This document shows, one piece after another, positions 1 through 8,400 of a stretch of DNA of 64,000 nucleotides (within the stretch, counting starts at the first letter, position 1; every line of letters begins with the position of its first letter). A model generated the notes under the pieces. It did no database searches and was not told the origin of the DNA. It saw nothing but the letters and a program-made list of their open reading frames with translations. Source of the DNA: Nocardia vulneris (GTDB lineage Bacteria; Actinomycetota; Actinomycetes; Mycobacteriales; Mycobacteriaceae); the NCBI RefSeq assembly GCF_001613425.1, contig NZ_BDCI01000024.1, positions 1 through 64,000 on the forward strand, given 5' to 3'. The translations under genes were made by a program, and so were the position numbers.

Positions 1-106
1 AAGAGCCCGCGAGTGGGAGACGCATCAAGGCCTCGCGAATGGGAGACGCATCAAGGGTCCGCGAATGCGGGACGCATCAAGAGAGCCCGCGAGTGCAATA
101 CGCATC
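1..106. repeat. Array of four 26-28 nt direct repeats, cut by the window edge
   Basis: Units start at 1, 27, 53 and 79 and all end in ACGCATC. The core is CGCGARTGSGAGACGCATC with a few differences; the fourth unit is 28 nt and the most diverged. The period is not a multiple of three and there are no unique spacers, so this is neither a coding repeat nor a CRISPR. The array begins at the first base and probably continues to the left. Function unknown. Confidence 0.75.
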
Positions 107-202
107 AAGAACTCCAGGTCCCGGTAGCCCCGAGGACGAGACCAGAGAACCCGAGCACCCGCTGCCGTGCCCACAACCCGCACGGCAGCCAAGTGCCGAC
201 TT

Positions 203-409
203 TCAGTTCTGCTGATCCAAAAGTTCCACAGACCTCTGGTGGGCGCGGGCGGCGAGGGCGGTTTCCCTGGCGGCGTCGGCACCACCTTGGCCGGCGAGGT
301 AGGTGTGCAGGTTGGCTTTGGCCTCGTACCAGGCGGCCCGTTCGGTGGCGCCGGCTTCGGCGGTGGGGCGGCTCAAGGTCAGTGCGGTCATTTCGACCAG
401 GACGTTCAC
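203..409 (-). CDS. Small hypothetical protein (68 aa)
   Basis: I do not recognise this protein. The GTG start at 409 is chosen because GAGGAGG lies just upstream at normal spacing; an ATG at 391 is the alternative. The product is alanine-rich and helical, with ERAAWYEAKANLHTYL in the middle and an end in LDQQN, and it reads like real coding sequence. The frame just upstream ends in RYIVEEDRG at a TGA overlapping the GTG, but that frame is closed by a stop about 20 codons earlier. It may be the remnant of a second gene, and the pair may be debris of a mobile or plasmid-type region. Confidence 0.45.
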   Translation of the reverse strand: MNVLVEMTALTLSRPTAEAGATERAAWYEAKANLHTYLAGQGGADAARETALAARAHQRSVELLDQQN

Positions 410-759
410 CCGCGGTCCTCCTCGACGATGTAGCGGATGGTTCGGTAGGTACACCGTGACCTGTGTTCGAATCGTTACGCCGGTCACTCCGTACCCCACG
501 TAGTATGTCCCGTTCTGTGACCTGGACAACAGAGGTCACGTGATATTCGCTGAGGTGTCCTCTGGAGGTTGCTGCGGCTCGGCGCCGCGGACCTGGCGGT
601 TTGCGATCATCCCGCTCGCCGGGCCTTTGTTATCCGACCGTGTCCGAGAAGCTGCGGGATTGCCGGGCGAGACGAAGATCGGCAACCACGGTTCATGAGG
701 TCCCGCGAAAGAGGTCCCGCGAACATCGAGCCGGCCACGGGAATCGATCCGACCCGGAT
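410..759. other. Intergenic stretch without a supported gene
   Basis: Frames between the small minus-strand gene and the rpsH promoter are short, arginine-rich and lack ribosome-binding sites. I see no tRNA, clear terminator or insertion sequence here. Confidence 0.5.
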
Positions 760-788
760 TTGGTGGCCAACTGGGGTTTGTCTACACT
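760..788 (+). promoter_or_regulatory. Candidate sigma-A-type promoter of the rpsH operon
   Basis: TTGGTG (760-765) and TACACT (783-788) are separated by exactly 17 nt and face rpsH. A start near 795 would leave a leader of about 210 nt before the rpsH ATG, holding GAGAACT twice near 870-890. Inference from sequence only. Confidence 0.45.
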
Positions 789-1007
789 AGACCGGTTGCT
801 TGGGCACCTCTGTGTCCGCATGTCCTGGGTGTGGTTGTCTGCATCGACATGTGGGACGGCCCGGGCACCGAGAACTCTCACGAGAACTCAATCCGGTCGA
901 CAAGTGTCGGCCGGACCGCCGAATTGCTGTAGGCCCACGGTTGACGTGCAGTTTTGTCCGTCGACGTTGCATGGGAACCGCAGCGAGAAAGGTGTCAAGG
1001 TCGAACC

Positions 1008-1406
1008 ATGACCATGACTGATCCGATCGCAGACTTCCTGACGCGTCTGCGCAACGCCAACTCGGCGTACCACGATCAGGTGAAGGCTCCGCACTCGAAG
1101 CTCAAGGCGAACATCGCCGAGATCCTCAAGCGCGAGGGCTACATCGCCGACTACCGCACCGAAGACGCGACCGTGGGAAAGAGCCTGGTCGTCGATCTGA
1201 AGTACGGCCCCAGCCGTGAGCGCAGCCTGCAGGGCCTGCGTCGCGTCTCGAAGCCGGGTCTGCGTGTGTACGCGAAGTCCACCAACCTGCCCAAGGTCCT
1301 GGGCGGCCTCGGCGTGGCGATCATCTCCACGTCGACCGGTCTGCTCACCGATCGCCAGGCGGCCAAGCAAGGTGTAGGCGGGGAAGTCCTCGCCTACGTC
1401 TGGTAA
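1008..1406 (+). CDS. rpsH: 30S ribosomal protein S8
   Basis: S8 is a 16S rRNA-binding protein of the small subunit that helps organise the central domain. The product is 132 aa, the usual actinobacterial length. It starts with the conserved MTDPIADFLTRLRNA segment and ends with GGEVLAYVW. The ATG at 1008 is chosen over upstream in-frame starts because it gives the family N-terminus and has AAGG a few bases before it. It opens a six-gene ribosomal cluster and is 14 nt from rplF. In many bacteria rpsN/rpsZ lies directly upstream; here a noncoding leader with a promoter takes that place. Confidence 0.97.
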   Translation: MTMTDPIADFLTRLRNANSAYHDQVKAPHSKLKANIAEILKREGYIADYRTEDATVGKSLVVDLKYGPSRERSLQGLRRVSKPGLRVYAKSTNLPKVLGGLGVAIISTSTGLLTDRQAAKQGVGGEVLAYVW

Positions 1407-1420
1407 GCGGAGGTAGGACA

Positions 1421-1960
1421 ATGTCGCGTATTGGCAAGAAGCCCATCGCAATCCCGTCGGGCGTCGAGGTGACCATCGACGGCCAGCAGGTGTCGGTGAA
1501 GGGTCCCAAGGGCACCCTGTCGCACACCGTCGCCGAGCCGATCACCGTCGCCAAGGGTGAGGACGGCCAGCTCGAGGTCGTTCGCCCGAACGACGAGCGC
1601 CAGAGCCGCGCGCTGCACGGCCTGACCCGCACCCTGATCTCGAACATGGTCGAGGGTGTGACCAAGGGCTACGAGAAGAAGATGGAAATCTTCGGCGTCG
1701 GTTACCGCGTGCAGGCCAAGGGCTCGAACCTGGAGTTCGCCCTGGGCTACAGCCACCCGGTGCCGATCGAGGCCCCGGCGGGCATCACCTTCGCGGTGGA
1801 GTCGCCCACCAAGTTCTCTGTGTCCGGAATCGACAAGCAGGCGGTCGGCCAGATCTCTGCCGTGATCCACGGACTGCGTAAGCCCGACCCGTACAAGGGC
1901 AAGGGCATCCGCTACGCCGGCGAGGTCGTTCGCCGCAAGGTCGGAAAGACGGGTAAGTGA
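1421..1960 (+). CDS. rplF: 50S ribosomal protein L6
   Basis: L6 binds 23S rRNA near the GTPase-associated region. The 179-aa product is of family length, starts MSRIGKKPIAIPSGVEV and carries the C-terminal signature around KPDPYKGKGIRY. A GGAGG-type site (gcggaggtagg) lies just before the ATG. Its stop overlaps a possible GTG of rplR, so translation of the two is likely coupled. Confidence 0.97.
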   Translation: MSRIGKKPIAIPSGVEVTIDGQQVSVKGPKGTLSHTVAEPITVAKGEDGQLEVVRPNDERQSRALHGLTRTLISNMVEGVTKGYEKKMEIFGVGYRVQAKGSNLEFALGYSHPVPIEAPAGITFAVESPTKFSVSGIDKQAVGQISAVIHGLRKPDPYKGKGIRYAGEVVRRKVGKTGK

Positions 1961-1962
1961 TC

Positions 1963-2370
1963 ATGGCGCAAACCGAAAATCAGATCGCCAAGCGCAAGCC
2001 GCGCGGCAAGGACGTGTCCACGACGCGTCGTCTGTCGAAGACCCGCCGTCACTTCCGTCTGCGCAAGAAGGTCGTCGGCACCACCGAGCGTCCGCGCCTG
2101 GTGGTCAACCGCTCCTCGCGGCACCTGCACGCGCAGCTCGTCGACGACTCGGTCGGCAAGACCATCGCCGCCGCGTCCTCGATCGAGGCCGATGTGCGCG
2201 CGCTGGACGGCGACAAGTCGGCCAAGAGCAAGAAGGTCGGCGAACTGCTGGCCGAGCGTGCCAAGGCTGCCGGTGTCGACGCCGTCGTGTTCGACCGGGG
2301 TGGCCACGACTACCACGGCCGCATCGCCGCGCTCGCCGACGCCGCTCGCGAAGCGGGGTTGAAATTCTGA
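1963..2370 (+). CDS. rplR: 50S ribosomal protein L18
   Basis: L18 binds 5S rRNA and attaches it to the large subunit. From ATG 1963 the product is 135 aa, with a basic N-terminus and the conserved RPRLVVNRSSRHLHAQLVDD and VVFDRGGHDYHGR segments. An in-frame GTG at 1957 overlaps the rplF stop and would add two residues; ATG 1963 gives the expected N-terminus. It lies 28 nt before rpsE. Confidence 0.96.
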   Translation: MAQTENQIAKRKPRGKDVSTTRRLSKTRRHFRLRKKVVGTTERPRLVVNRSSRHLHAQLVDDSVGKTIAAASSIEADVRALDGDKSAKSKKVGELLAERAKAAGVDAVVFDRGGHDYHGRIAALADAAREAGLKF

Positions 2371-2398
2371 TGATCAAGAACAACGGAAGGAACGTCTG

Positions 2399-3064
2399 AT
2401 GCCGGGACGTCAGAGGCGTGACGGCGGCAACGGACCCGCCGGACAGAATGGCGCTGCTGGTGGTGGCGACAACCGCGACAACCGTGGCGGTGGCCGCGAC
2501 CGTCGGGGCGGCGGCGACAACCGCCGGGACAACGCTGCCGAGAAGAACCAGCTCGAGCGCGTCGTCGCGATCAACCGTGTCTCCAAGGTCGTGAAGGGTG
2601 GTCGTCGCTTCAGCTTCACCGCCCTCGTGATCGTCGGTGACGGCAACGGTCTGGTCGGCGTCGGCTACGGCAAGGCCAAGGAAGTTCCTGCGGCCATCCA
2701 GAAGGGTGTCGAGGAGGCTCGCAAGGGCTTCTTCCGCGTTCCGATGATCGGCTCGACCATCACCCACCCGGTGCAGGGTGAGGCGGCGGCCGGTGTGGTC
2801 ATGCTGCGCCCGGCGTCCCCCGGTACCGGTGTGATCGCCGGTGGTGCGGCTCGTGCCGTGCTGGAATGCGCCGGCATTCATGACATCCTGGCGAAGTCGC
2901 TCGGTAGCGACAACGCCATCAACGTCGTGCACGCGACCGTTGCCGCGCTCAAGATGCTGCAGCGTCCCGAAGAGGTCGCGGCTCGCCGTGGCCTGCCGCT
3001 GGAAGACGTTGCCCCTGCGGGCATGCTGCGTGCGCGCGCCCAGGCTGCGGGAGGTGCCAGGTAA
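2399..3064 (+). CDS. rpsE: 30S ribosomal protein S5
   Basis: S5 is a small-subunit protein involved in decoding accuracy. The product is 221 aa, longer than the E. coli protein because of a Gly/Asn/Arg/Asp-rich N-terminal extension (about residues 1-48), a feature seen in actinobacterial S5. The double-stranded RNA-binding part begins around NQLERVVAINRVSKVVKGG, and the C-terminal domain holds AARAVLECAGIHDILAKSLGS. GGAAGGAA lies before the ATG. The stop touches the rpmD start with no gap. Confidence 0.97.
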   Translation: MPGRQRRDGGNGPAGQNGAAGGGDNRDNRGGGRDRRGGGDNRRDNAAEKNQLERVVAINRVSKVVKGGRRFSFTALVIVGDGNGLVGVGYGKAKEVPAAIQKGVEEARKGFFRVPMIGSTITHPVQGEAAAGVVMLRPASPGTGVIAGGAARAVLECAGIHDILAKSLGSDNAINVVHATVAALKMLQRPEEVAARRGLPLEDVAPAGMLRARAQAAGGAR

Positions 3065-3244
3065 ATGGCGGATCTCAAGGTGACCCAGATCAAGAGCACG
3101 ATCGGTGCGAAGCAGAACCAGCGTGACAGCATGCGCACGCTCGGGCTCCGCAAGATCCGGCAGACCGTGGTTCGCGAGGACACCCCGCAGAACCGCGGCC
3201 TGATCAACGTCGTGCGCCACCTCGTGACAGTTGAGGAGGTCTGA
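3065..3244 (+). CDS. rpmD: 50S ribosomal protein L30
   Basis: L30 is a small large-subunit protein. This 59-aa product begins MADLKVTQIKSTIGAKQNQR and holds the family core MRTLGLRKIRQTVVREDTP. The ATG follows directly after the rpsE TAA, and rplO starts one base after its own stop, so the three genes are translationally linked. Confidence 0.96.
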   Translation: MADLKVTQIKSTIGAKQNQRDSMRTLGLRKIRQTVVREDTPQNRGLINVVRHLVTVEEV

Positions 3245-3245
3245 C

Positions 3246-3689
3246 ATGACCATCAAGTTGCATCACCTGCGTCCCGCGCCCGGTGCCAAGACCGAGAAGA
3301 CTCGGGTCGGCCGTGGTGAGGGTTCCAAGGGTAAGACCGCGGGCCGCGGTACCAAGGGCACCAAGGCTCGCAAGAACGTTCCGGCCGCCTTCGAGGGTGG
3401 GCAGATGCCGCTGCACATGCGGCTGCCCAAGCTCAAGGGCTTCACGAACCGGTTCCGCACGGAATACCAGGTCGTGAACGTCGGCGCTATCGCCAAGCTG
3501 TTCCCGGAGGGTGGCGAGATCGGCAAGGCCGAGCTCGTCGCGGCCGGCGCGGTTCGCAAGAACCAGCTGGTGAAGGTCCTCGGCGACGGCGAGATCGGCG
3601 TCGCGGTCCAGGTGACCGCCGACAAGGTCACCGGCGCGGCGAAGGAAAAGATCACCGCGGCCGGTGGCACTGTCACCGAGCTGGGCTGA
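3246..3689 (+). CDS. rplO: 50S ribosomal protein L15
   Basis: L15 is a late-assembly 23S rRNA-binding protein. The 147-aa product starts MTIKLHHLRPAPGAKTEKTR and has the glycine/lysine-rich GRGEGSKGKTAGRGTKG segment followed by FEGGQMPLHMRLPKLKGF. The ATG at 3246 is chosen over an upstream in-frame GTG because GAGGAGG (3233-3239) sits just before it. It is the last gene before a strong hairpin. Confidence 0.97.
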   Translation: MTIKLHHLRPAPGAKTEKTRVGRGEGSKGKTAGRGTKGTKARKNVPAAFEGGQMPLHMRLPKLKGFTNRFRTEYQVVNVGAIAKLFPEGGEIGKAELVAAGAVRKNQLVKVLGDGEIGVAVQVTADKVTGAAKEKITAAGGTVTELG

Positions 3690-3705
3690 CGGTACTCTGA
3701 CAATC

Positions 3706-3743
3706 AGTGGCACCGGACGAGTGAGAGCTCGTCCGGTGCCACT
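3706..3743 (+). terminator. Hairpin terminator after rplO
   Basis: A perfect 16-bp stem (3706-3721 with 3728-3743; arm AGTGGCACCGGACGAG) encloses a 6-nt loop and is followed by a weakly T-rich tail. It separates the ribosomal genes from secY. Confidence 0.85.
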
Positions 3744-3870
3744 GTTAGAGTTCAATAGTTGTCTGCCAAGCCTCGCCATGGTTTTCAGCGTCCCCACATG
3801 CCGATTCGTCGGCGATGGGGTATTGCTTGAAATGACCATGTCCTGACCATGTCGTTCGCCAGGAGGATCT

Positions 3871-5193
3871 GTGCTTTCCGCCTTCGTATCGGCCTTCCGG
3901 ACTCCGGACTTACGGCGGAAGATTCTCTTCACGCTGGGGTTGATCGCGCTGTACCGGTTGGGTGCCGCGCTGCCGTCCCCCGGTGTCGACTACAAGGCCG
4001 TCCAGGAGTGCGTCAAGCAGGTGTCCGGCGGTGAAGACGCCGGTATCTACCAGCTGATCAACCTGTTCTCCGGTGGTGCGCTACTGCAGCTTTCGGTGTT
4101 CGCGATCGGCATCATGCCGTACATCACCGCGAGCATCATCATCCAGCTGCTGACCGTCGTCATCCCGCGGTTCGAGGAACTGCGCAAGGAAGGCCAGTCC
4201 GGCCAGACCAAGATGACGCAGTACACCCGGTATCTGTCCATCGCCCTGGCCATCCTGCAGGCCACCGGTCTGGTCGCGCTCGCCTCGCGCGGTCAGCTGC
4301 TGCAGGGCTGCCAGAAGGACATCATCGCCGACAACGGCATCTTCGCGATGATCATCATCGTGCTGGTGATGACCGCCGGTGCGGCACTGGTCATGTGGTT
4401 CGGCGAGCAGATCACCGAGCGCGGGATCGGCAACGGCATGTCGCTGCTGATCTTCGCCGGCATCGCGGCCCGCATCCCGACCGAGGGCAAGTCCATCCTG
4501 GACAGCCGCGGCGGACTGGTGTTCGGCCTGGTGTGTGTCGCGGCGTTCGCGATCATCGTCGCCGTCATCTTCGTCGAGCAGGGCCAGCGCCGGATTCCGG
4601 TGCAGTACGCCAAGCGCGTGGTCGGCCGCAAGATGTACGGTGGCTCCTCTACCTACCTGCCGTTGAAGGTCAATCAGGCCGGTGTCATCCCGGTGATCTT
4701 CGCGTCCTCGCTGCTGTACCTGCCCAACCTGGTGGCTCAGCTGACCTCCGCGCGCAACAACCCGGATCCGAGTTGGTGGCAGGACATCATCAACAAGTAC
4801 CTGGTGTCTCCGGGCAACCCGGTCTACATCGCGATCTACTTCGGTCTGATCGTGTTCTTCACCTACTTCTATGTCGCGATCACCTTCAACCCGGAGGAAC
4901 GCGCGGACGAGATGAAGAAGTTCGGTGGTTTCATTCCGGGGTATCGCCCGGGTAAGCCCACCGCCGACTACCTCAATTTCGTCCTGAGCCGTATCACCCT
5001 CCCCGGCTCGATCTACCTCGGTCTCGTTGCCGTGCTGCCGAATCTGTTCCTGGATATCGGCGCATCCGCTAACACCCAGAACCTCCCGTTCGGTGGCACC
5101 GCGGTGCTGATCATGGTGAGCGTCGGTCTGGACACCGTGAAGCAGATCGAAAGCCAGCTGATGAATCGAAATTACGAAGGGTTCCTCAAGTGA
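3871..5193 (+). CDS. secY: Preprotein translocase subunit SecY
   Basis: SecY is the membrane channel of the SecYEG general secretion system. The 440-aa product has the usual length and ten hydrophobic segments. It starts at GTG 3871 with AGGAGG (3861-3866) upstream and begins with the typical FRTPDLRRKILFTLGL region. Conserved pieces include the plug-adjacent SGGALLQLSVFAIGIMPYI and QRRIPVQYAKR. It lies downstream of the rplO terminator and overlaps adk by 4 nt, giving a secY-adk-map unit. Confidence 0.97.
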   Translation: MLSAFVSAFRTPDLRRKILFTLGLIALYRLGAALPSPGVDYKAVQECVKQVSGGEDAGIYQLINLFSGGALLQLSVFAIGIMPYITASIIIQLLTVVIPRFEELRKEGQSGQTKMTQYTRYLSIALAILQATGLVALASRGQLLQGCQKDIIADNGIFAMIIIVLVMTAGAALVMWFGEQITERGIGNGMSLLIFAGIAARIPTEGKSILDSRGGLVFGLVCVAAFAIIVAVIFVEQGQRRIPVQYAKRVVGRKMYGGSSTYLPLKVNQAGVIPVIFASSLLYLPNLVAQLTSARNNPDPSWWQDIINKYLVSPGNPVYIAIYFGLIVFFTYFYVAITFNPEERADEMKKFGGFIPGYRPGKPTADYLNFVLSRITLPGSIYLGLVAVLPNLFLDIGASANTQNLPFGGTAVLIMVSVGLDTVKQIESQLMNRNYEGFLK

Positions 5194-5735
5194 GAGTTGT
5201 ACTCCTCGGTCCGCCTGGTGCCGGCAAGGGCACCCAGGCCGTCCTGCTGTCGGAAAAGCTGGGCGTCCCGCACATCTCCACCGGAGACCTGTTCCGCGCG
5301 AACATCAGCCAGCAGACCCCGCTGGGTCGCGAAGCGCAGAAGTACATGGACGCGGGCGATCTCGTGCCCAGCGATGTCACCAACCGCATGGTCGAGGCCC
5401 GGGTGAACGAGCCCGACGCCGTGAACGGCTTTGTGCTGGACGGCTACCCGCGCACGGTCGACCAGGCCGACGCGCTGGAGAAGATCCTCAAGGACATGGA
5501 CACCAAGCTCGACGCGGTGCTGTGTTTCGTGGTGCCCGAGGACACGGTGGTCGCGCGCATGCTCTCGCGTGGTCGCGCCGACGACAACGAAGGCGTGATC
5601 CGCAACCGGCTGCGGGTGTACCGCGAGGAGACCGAGCCGTTGCTCGAGCATTACGACGGGCTGGTCGTCTCGGTGGACGGCGTCGGCGAGGTCGACGAGG
5701 TCAACGCGCGCGCACTGCGGGCCCTGGGCCACTGA
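5190..5735 (+). CDS. adk: Adenylate kinase
   Basis: Adenylate kinase interconverts ATP + AMP and 2 ADP in the cytosol. The 181-aa product has the P-loop GPPGAGKGTQ at about residues 7-16, the AMP-binding STGDLFR segment and DGYPRTVDQ. The LID is short, without the zinc-finger insertion, as in mycobacterial enzymes. The GTG start overlaps the secY stop (GTGA), which supports translational coupling. Confidence 0.97.
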   Translation: MRVVLLGPPGAGKGTQAVLLSEKLGVPHISTGDLFRANISQQTPLGREAQKYMDAGDLVPSDVTNRMVEARVNEPDAVNGFVLDGYPRTVDQADALEKILKDMDTKLDAVLCFVVPEDTVVARMLSRGRADDNEGVIRNRLRVYREETEPLLEHYDGLVVSVDGVGEVDEVNARALRALGH

Positions 5736-5785
5736 TGACCGACGCCGGGGCACTGTTGCCGCGCACGATGGAGGCCTGAGGCCGC

Positions 5786-6583
5786 GTGGTCTTCAATCGC
5801 AAGAAGAAGGTCGTGCCGTTCCGCACGGCAGGTGAGCTGGATGCCATGGCGGCTGCCGGTGCGATCGTCGGTCGTGCGTTGGTCGCTGTGCGCGCGGCTG
5901 CCAAGCCCGGCGTCTCCACCCTCGAACTCGACGACGTGGCCGAGCAGGTGATCCGTGACGCGGGCGCCGTGCCGTCCTTCAAGGGCTACCACGGCTTCCC
6001 CGGCTCGATCTGTGCGTCGGTGAACGACCGTGTGGTGCACGGGATTCCGACCGCGGAAGAGATTCTCGCCGAGGGCGACCTGGTTTCCATCGACTGTGGC
6101 GCCATCCTCGACGGCTGGCACGGCGATTCGGCGTGGACGTTCGGCGTCGGCACCATCATCGAGGCCGACCGGCTGCTGAGCGAGGCGACCAAGCTGTCCA
6201 TGGAGGCGGGCATCGAGGCCATGCTGCCGGGCAACCGGCTCTCCGACGTCTCGCACGCCATCGAACTCGGCACCCGCGCGGCGGAGCAGAAGCACGGTCG
6301 TGCCTACGGCATCGTCGACGGCTACGGTGGGCACGCCATCGGCCGGGAGATGCATCTCGATCCGTTCCTCGCCAACGAGGGCGCCCCGGGTAAGGGCCCG
6401 AAGCTCGTGGTCGGCTCGGTGCTCGCGATCGAGCCCATGCTGACCCTCGGCACCACCCAAACCCAGGTGCTCGGCGACGATTGGACCGTTGTCACCATCG
6501 ACGGGTCGCGTGCCGCGCACTGGGAGCACACGGTCGCCGTCACCGAAAACGGTCCCCGCATTCTCACCCTCCGCCCGGAGTAA
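5786..6583 (+). CDS. map: Methionine aminopeptidase, type I
   Basis: Removes the N-terminal methionine from nascent proteins using two divalent metals. The 265-aa product has the type I fold without an N-terminal zinc/SH3 extension. Metal-ligand regions are visible: SIDCGAILDGWHGDSAW (two Asp), GYGGHAIGREMH (His), IEPMLTLG (Glu) and a final Glu near WEHTVAVTENG. The GTG start at 5786 follows a GGAGG. A 14-codon ATG frame (MTDAGALLPRTMEA) fills the gap after adk and is probably only spacer. infA, the usual next gene, is absent. Confidence 0.96.
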   Translation: MVFNRKKKVVPFRTAGELDAMAAAGAIVGRALVAVRAAAKPGVSTLELDDVAEQVIRDAGAVPSFKGYHGFPGSICASVNDRVVHGIPTAEEILAEGDLVSIDCGAILDGWHGDSAWTFGVGTIIEADRLLSEATKLSMEAGIEAMLPGNRLSDVSHAIELGTRAAEQKHGRAYGIVDGYGGHAIGREMHLDPFLANEGAPGKGPKLVVGSVLAIEPMLTLGTTQTQVLGDDWTVVTIDGSRAAHWEHTVAVTENGPRILTLRPE

Positions 6584-6599
6584 TCGGGCAACGCTTCCG

Positions 6600-6618
6600 G
6601 GCTCGATCCGATCGAGCC
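6600..6618 (+). terminator. Hairpin just after map
   Basis: GGCTCGAT and ATCGAGCC form an 8-bp perfect stem with a 3-nt loop, starting 17 nt after the map stop. No clear T-run follows. It is a plausible end of the secY-adk-map unit. Confidence 0.5.
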
Positions 6619-7138
6619 GTGCCTGCGGCGGGTATGCACGGTTCCCCAGTCTTGTGTGGCGAGGACGCGATCGCACCGACACCGGACTCTGGGTCCGGCT
6701 GATCACGTCGCGCGATCCGGCGACACGTTTGTTGTCGCTGGATCTGGACGTTACCCAGCTGCCGCGCTGGATCGGTGACGTCGTTCCTTGCGCCTACTGC
6801 GCCTGGCCGTGACGTGGCGGTCCGGGCGACGCTGCCCGGTGGTGAATCAGGTCGACAGTCGGTCCTGATTCCTCGGTGTGCTGAACGATGCTGTCAGCGT
6901 ATGTCCAGGGTGGGCGGCGGCACGTGAGTAGGGAACTACTCGAATCTGCTTGGCGCACCACGTAGTTGGGGCCGATGTCGGCGAAACACGGAAGTCTGCG
7001 CGCATCCGGAAAGGGGCGCTGGCATGCGAATTCGGCCGGGGCAGGTAATGTCCGGCAGCTGCAGGGAACGACGGACGTCCCGTCTTGCCCGAGCCGGCGC
7101 AACAGGTTCGGGCACGACGGGCGTGGCAGTGTCGCGGG
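6619..7138. other. Convergent intergenic stretch without a supported gene
   Basis: About 520 nt between map (+) and a methyltransferase gene (-). Reading frames have neither recognisable products nor ribosome-binding sites. An inverted repeat GAATCAGG/CCTGATTC at 6844-6851 and 6864-6871 with a 12-nt loop could be a weak terminator. Confidence 0.5.
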
Positions 7139-7942
7139 TCAGTTGCCGCGTAGCCGGGCGCGCAGCACCAAAGTGATCAGGGGAAGGTCGAATTCGCCCT
7201 CGGCCGTCTCCGGTCTGCTGCGCAGATAGTCGACGATCCGGCCGAGCACCTCGGCCCGCTGTTGCGCCGACACCACCAGCGTGTGCGAATGCGTACCGAT
7301 GGTCGCGGCCAGCGTCTCGGCGGTCCGGCGCTGGGAATGCGGGAATTCGGCGCTCACGAAGTCTTCGAACAGGGGATGCGCGGGCAGCGCCGAATCGCCG
7401 GGTTCCACCGCCGTGGTGGAGGCTTCGGTCCTGGTGACATCCGCGAGACCGGCGACCCAGCCGACGCGTTTGTCGTCGGTGTTCCACAGGGCCGCGAAAA
7501 CGCCGCCGCGGCGCAGCACCCTGGCGAACTCGGGGAAGGCCCGGTCCTGATCGAACCAGTGGAACGCCTGCCCGGCCACGATCGCGTCGACCGATCCGGT
7601 CGCCAGCGGAATCGCCTCGGCCGTACCCTCATACGCCCGCACGCCGGGTAGGCGGCGCATCAATTCGACCCGCATGCCGTCGTCGGGCTCGACGGCGATC
7701 ACGGTGGCGCCCGCGGCCAGCAGACCCTCGGTGAGTTTGCCGGTGCCCGCGCCGAGGTCGAGGACGACCGGCGCGGGCACGGCCGGAACGGGTTTCAAAG
7801 CCCACTGGACCGCCGCGAGCGGGTAGTCGGGCCGGTGTTCGGCATAGGCTGCCGCGTGGGTACCAAAAGAGGATGCGCGCCGGGCACGCAGGGCACGTTT
7901 GTCCGTTTCTCGATCAGTCGTATTCCCCATGCGCCCAACCAT
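7139..7942 (-). CDS. Class I SAM-dependent methyltransferase
   Basis: About 267 aa with a Rossmann-type methyltransferase domain. Motif I is VVLDLGAGTGKLTEGLLAAG, the acidic residue after strand 2 is in VIAVEPDDGM, and the post-I region reads GTAEAIPLATGSVDAIVAGQ followed by AFHWFD. The C-terminal part resembles methyltransferases of the UbiE/type-11 group that end in a helical domain. The substrate cannot be predicted. ATG 7942 is used, with ATG 7930 almost equally likely; neither has a strong ribosome-binding site. It starts 29 nt after the DUF4254-like gene and is probably co-transcribed with it. Confidence 0.85.
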   Translation of the reverse strand: MVGRMGNTTDRETDKRALRARRASSFGTHAAAYAEHRPDYPLAAVQWALKPVPAVPAPVVLDLGAGTGKLTEGLLAAGATVIAVEPDDGMRVELMRRLPGVRAYEGTAEAIPLATGSVDAIVAGQAFHWFDQDRAFPEFARVLRRGGVFAALWNTDDKRVGWVAGLADVTRTEASTTAVEPGDSALPAHPLFEDFVSAEFPHSQRRTAETLAATIGTHSHTLVVSAQQRAEVLGRIVDYLRSRPETAEGEFDLPLITLVLRARLRGN

Positions 7943-7971
7943 AGATCCGTGCGGCGGGCGCGCGGGGACAT

Positions 7972-8400
7972 TTACGACGCGCCCGGCAGCCGGCGTACGC
8001 CGGCACAGACCTCGGCGGCCAGGTCGTCGTAGCCGACGGCCAGTTCGGCCAACCGCTGCCACGCATCCCACAGATCCCACTCCGACGCGCTCGCCAGCGC
8101 GGCGTAGGCGTTCGCGGTGAACTGGGCGAGCCGATCGATCACCGCGCCGACCGTTTCGGTGTGCACGTGGGCGGCGCCGTGCGCGGGCGGCAACTGGACG
8201 GTGATCCAGCGATCGATGTCGCGCACCAAACTCGCACGCAGCGTGTCGATCTCGTCCGCGGACTGGCGATCGGCGCTGATCCGCCGCTCGTGCAGGGTGG
8301 TCAGCTCGTGCGCGCACCGCAGCAGCGGGTTGTCTTCCGGATGATCACCCCGGCAAGCCTGCAGCACTTGATGTTTGGCGGGGAGCTGGCCCGTCGTCAT
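7972..8400 (-). CDS. DUF4254-family protein
   Basis: The 142-aa product matches my memory of the DUF4254 family: a helical protein with LLRCAHELTTLHERRI, then LVRDIDRWITVQLP, HTETVGAVIDRLAQF and WDLWDAWQRLAELAVGYDDL. The family's function is unknown to me. The ATG at 8400 overlaps the stop of the upstream gene (ATGA), so the two are translationally coupled. It may form an operon with the downstream methyltransferase. Confidence 0.75.
   Translation of the reverse strand: MTTGQLPAKHQVLQACRGDHPEDNPLLRCAHELTTLHERRISADRQSADEIDTLRASLVRDIDRWITVQLPPAHGAAHVHTETVGAVIDRLAQFTANAYAALASASEWDLWDAWQRLAELAVGYDDLAAEVCAGVRRLPGAS

Noticed and set aside
1..106. CRISPR array
   Set aside because: The repeats are back to back with no spacers, and no cas genes are in the window.
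5740..5779. Small ORF MTDAGALLPRTMEA between adk and map
   Set aside because: Only 14 codons and without family signal; treated as spacer before the map GTG.
6489..6812. Plus-strand frame after map with an end resembling coding sequence (VPCAYCAWP)
   Set aside because: Its first third is the shadow of map, it has no ribosome-binding site and no recognisable domain.
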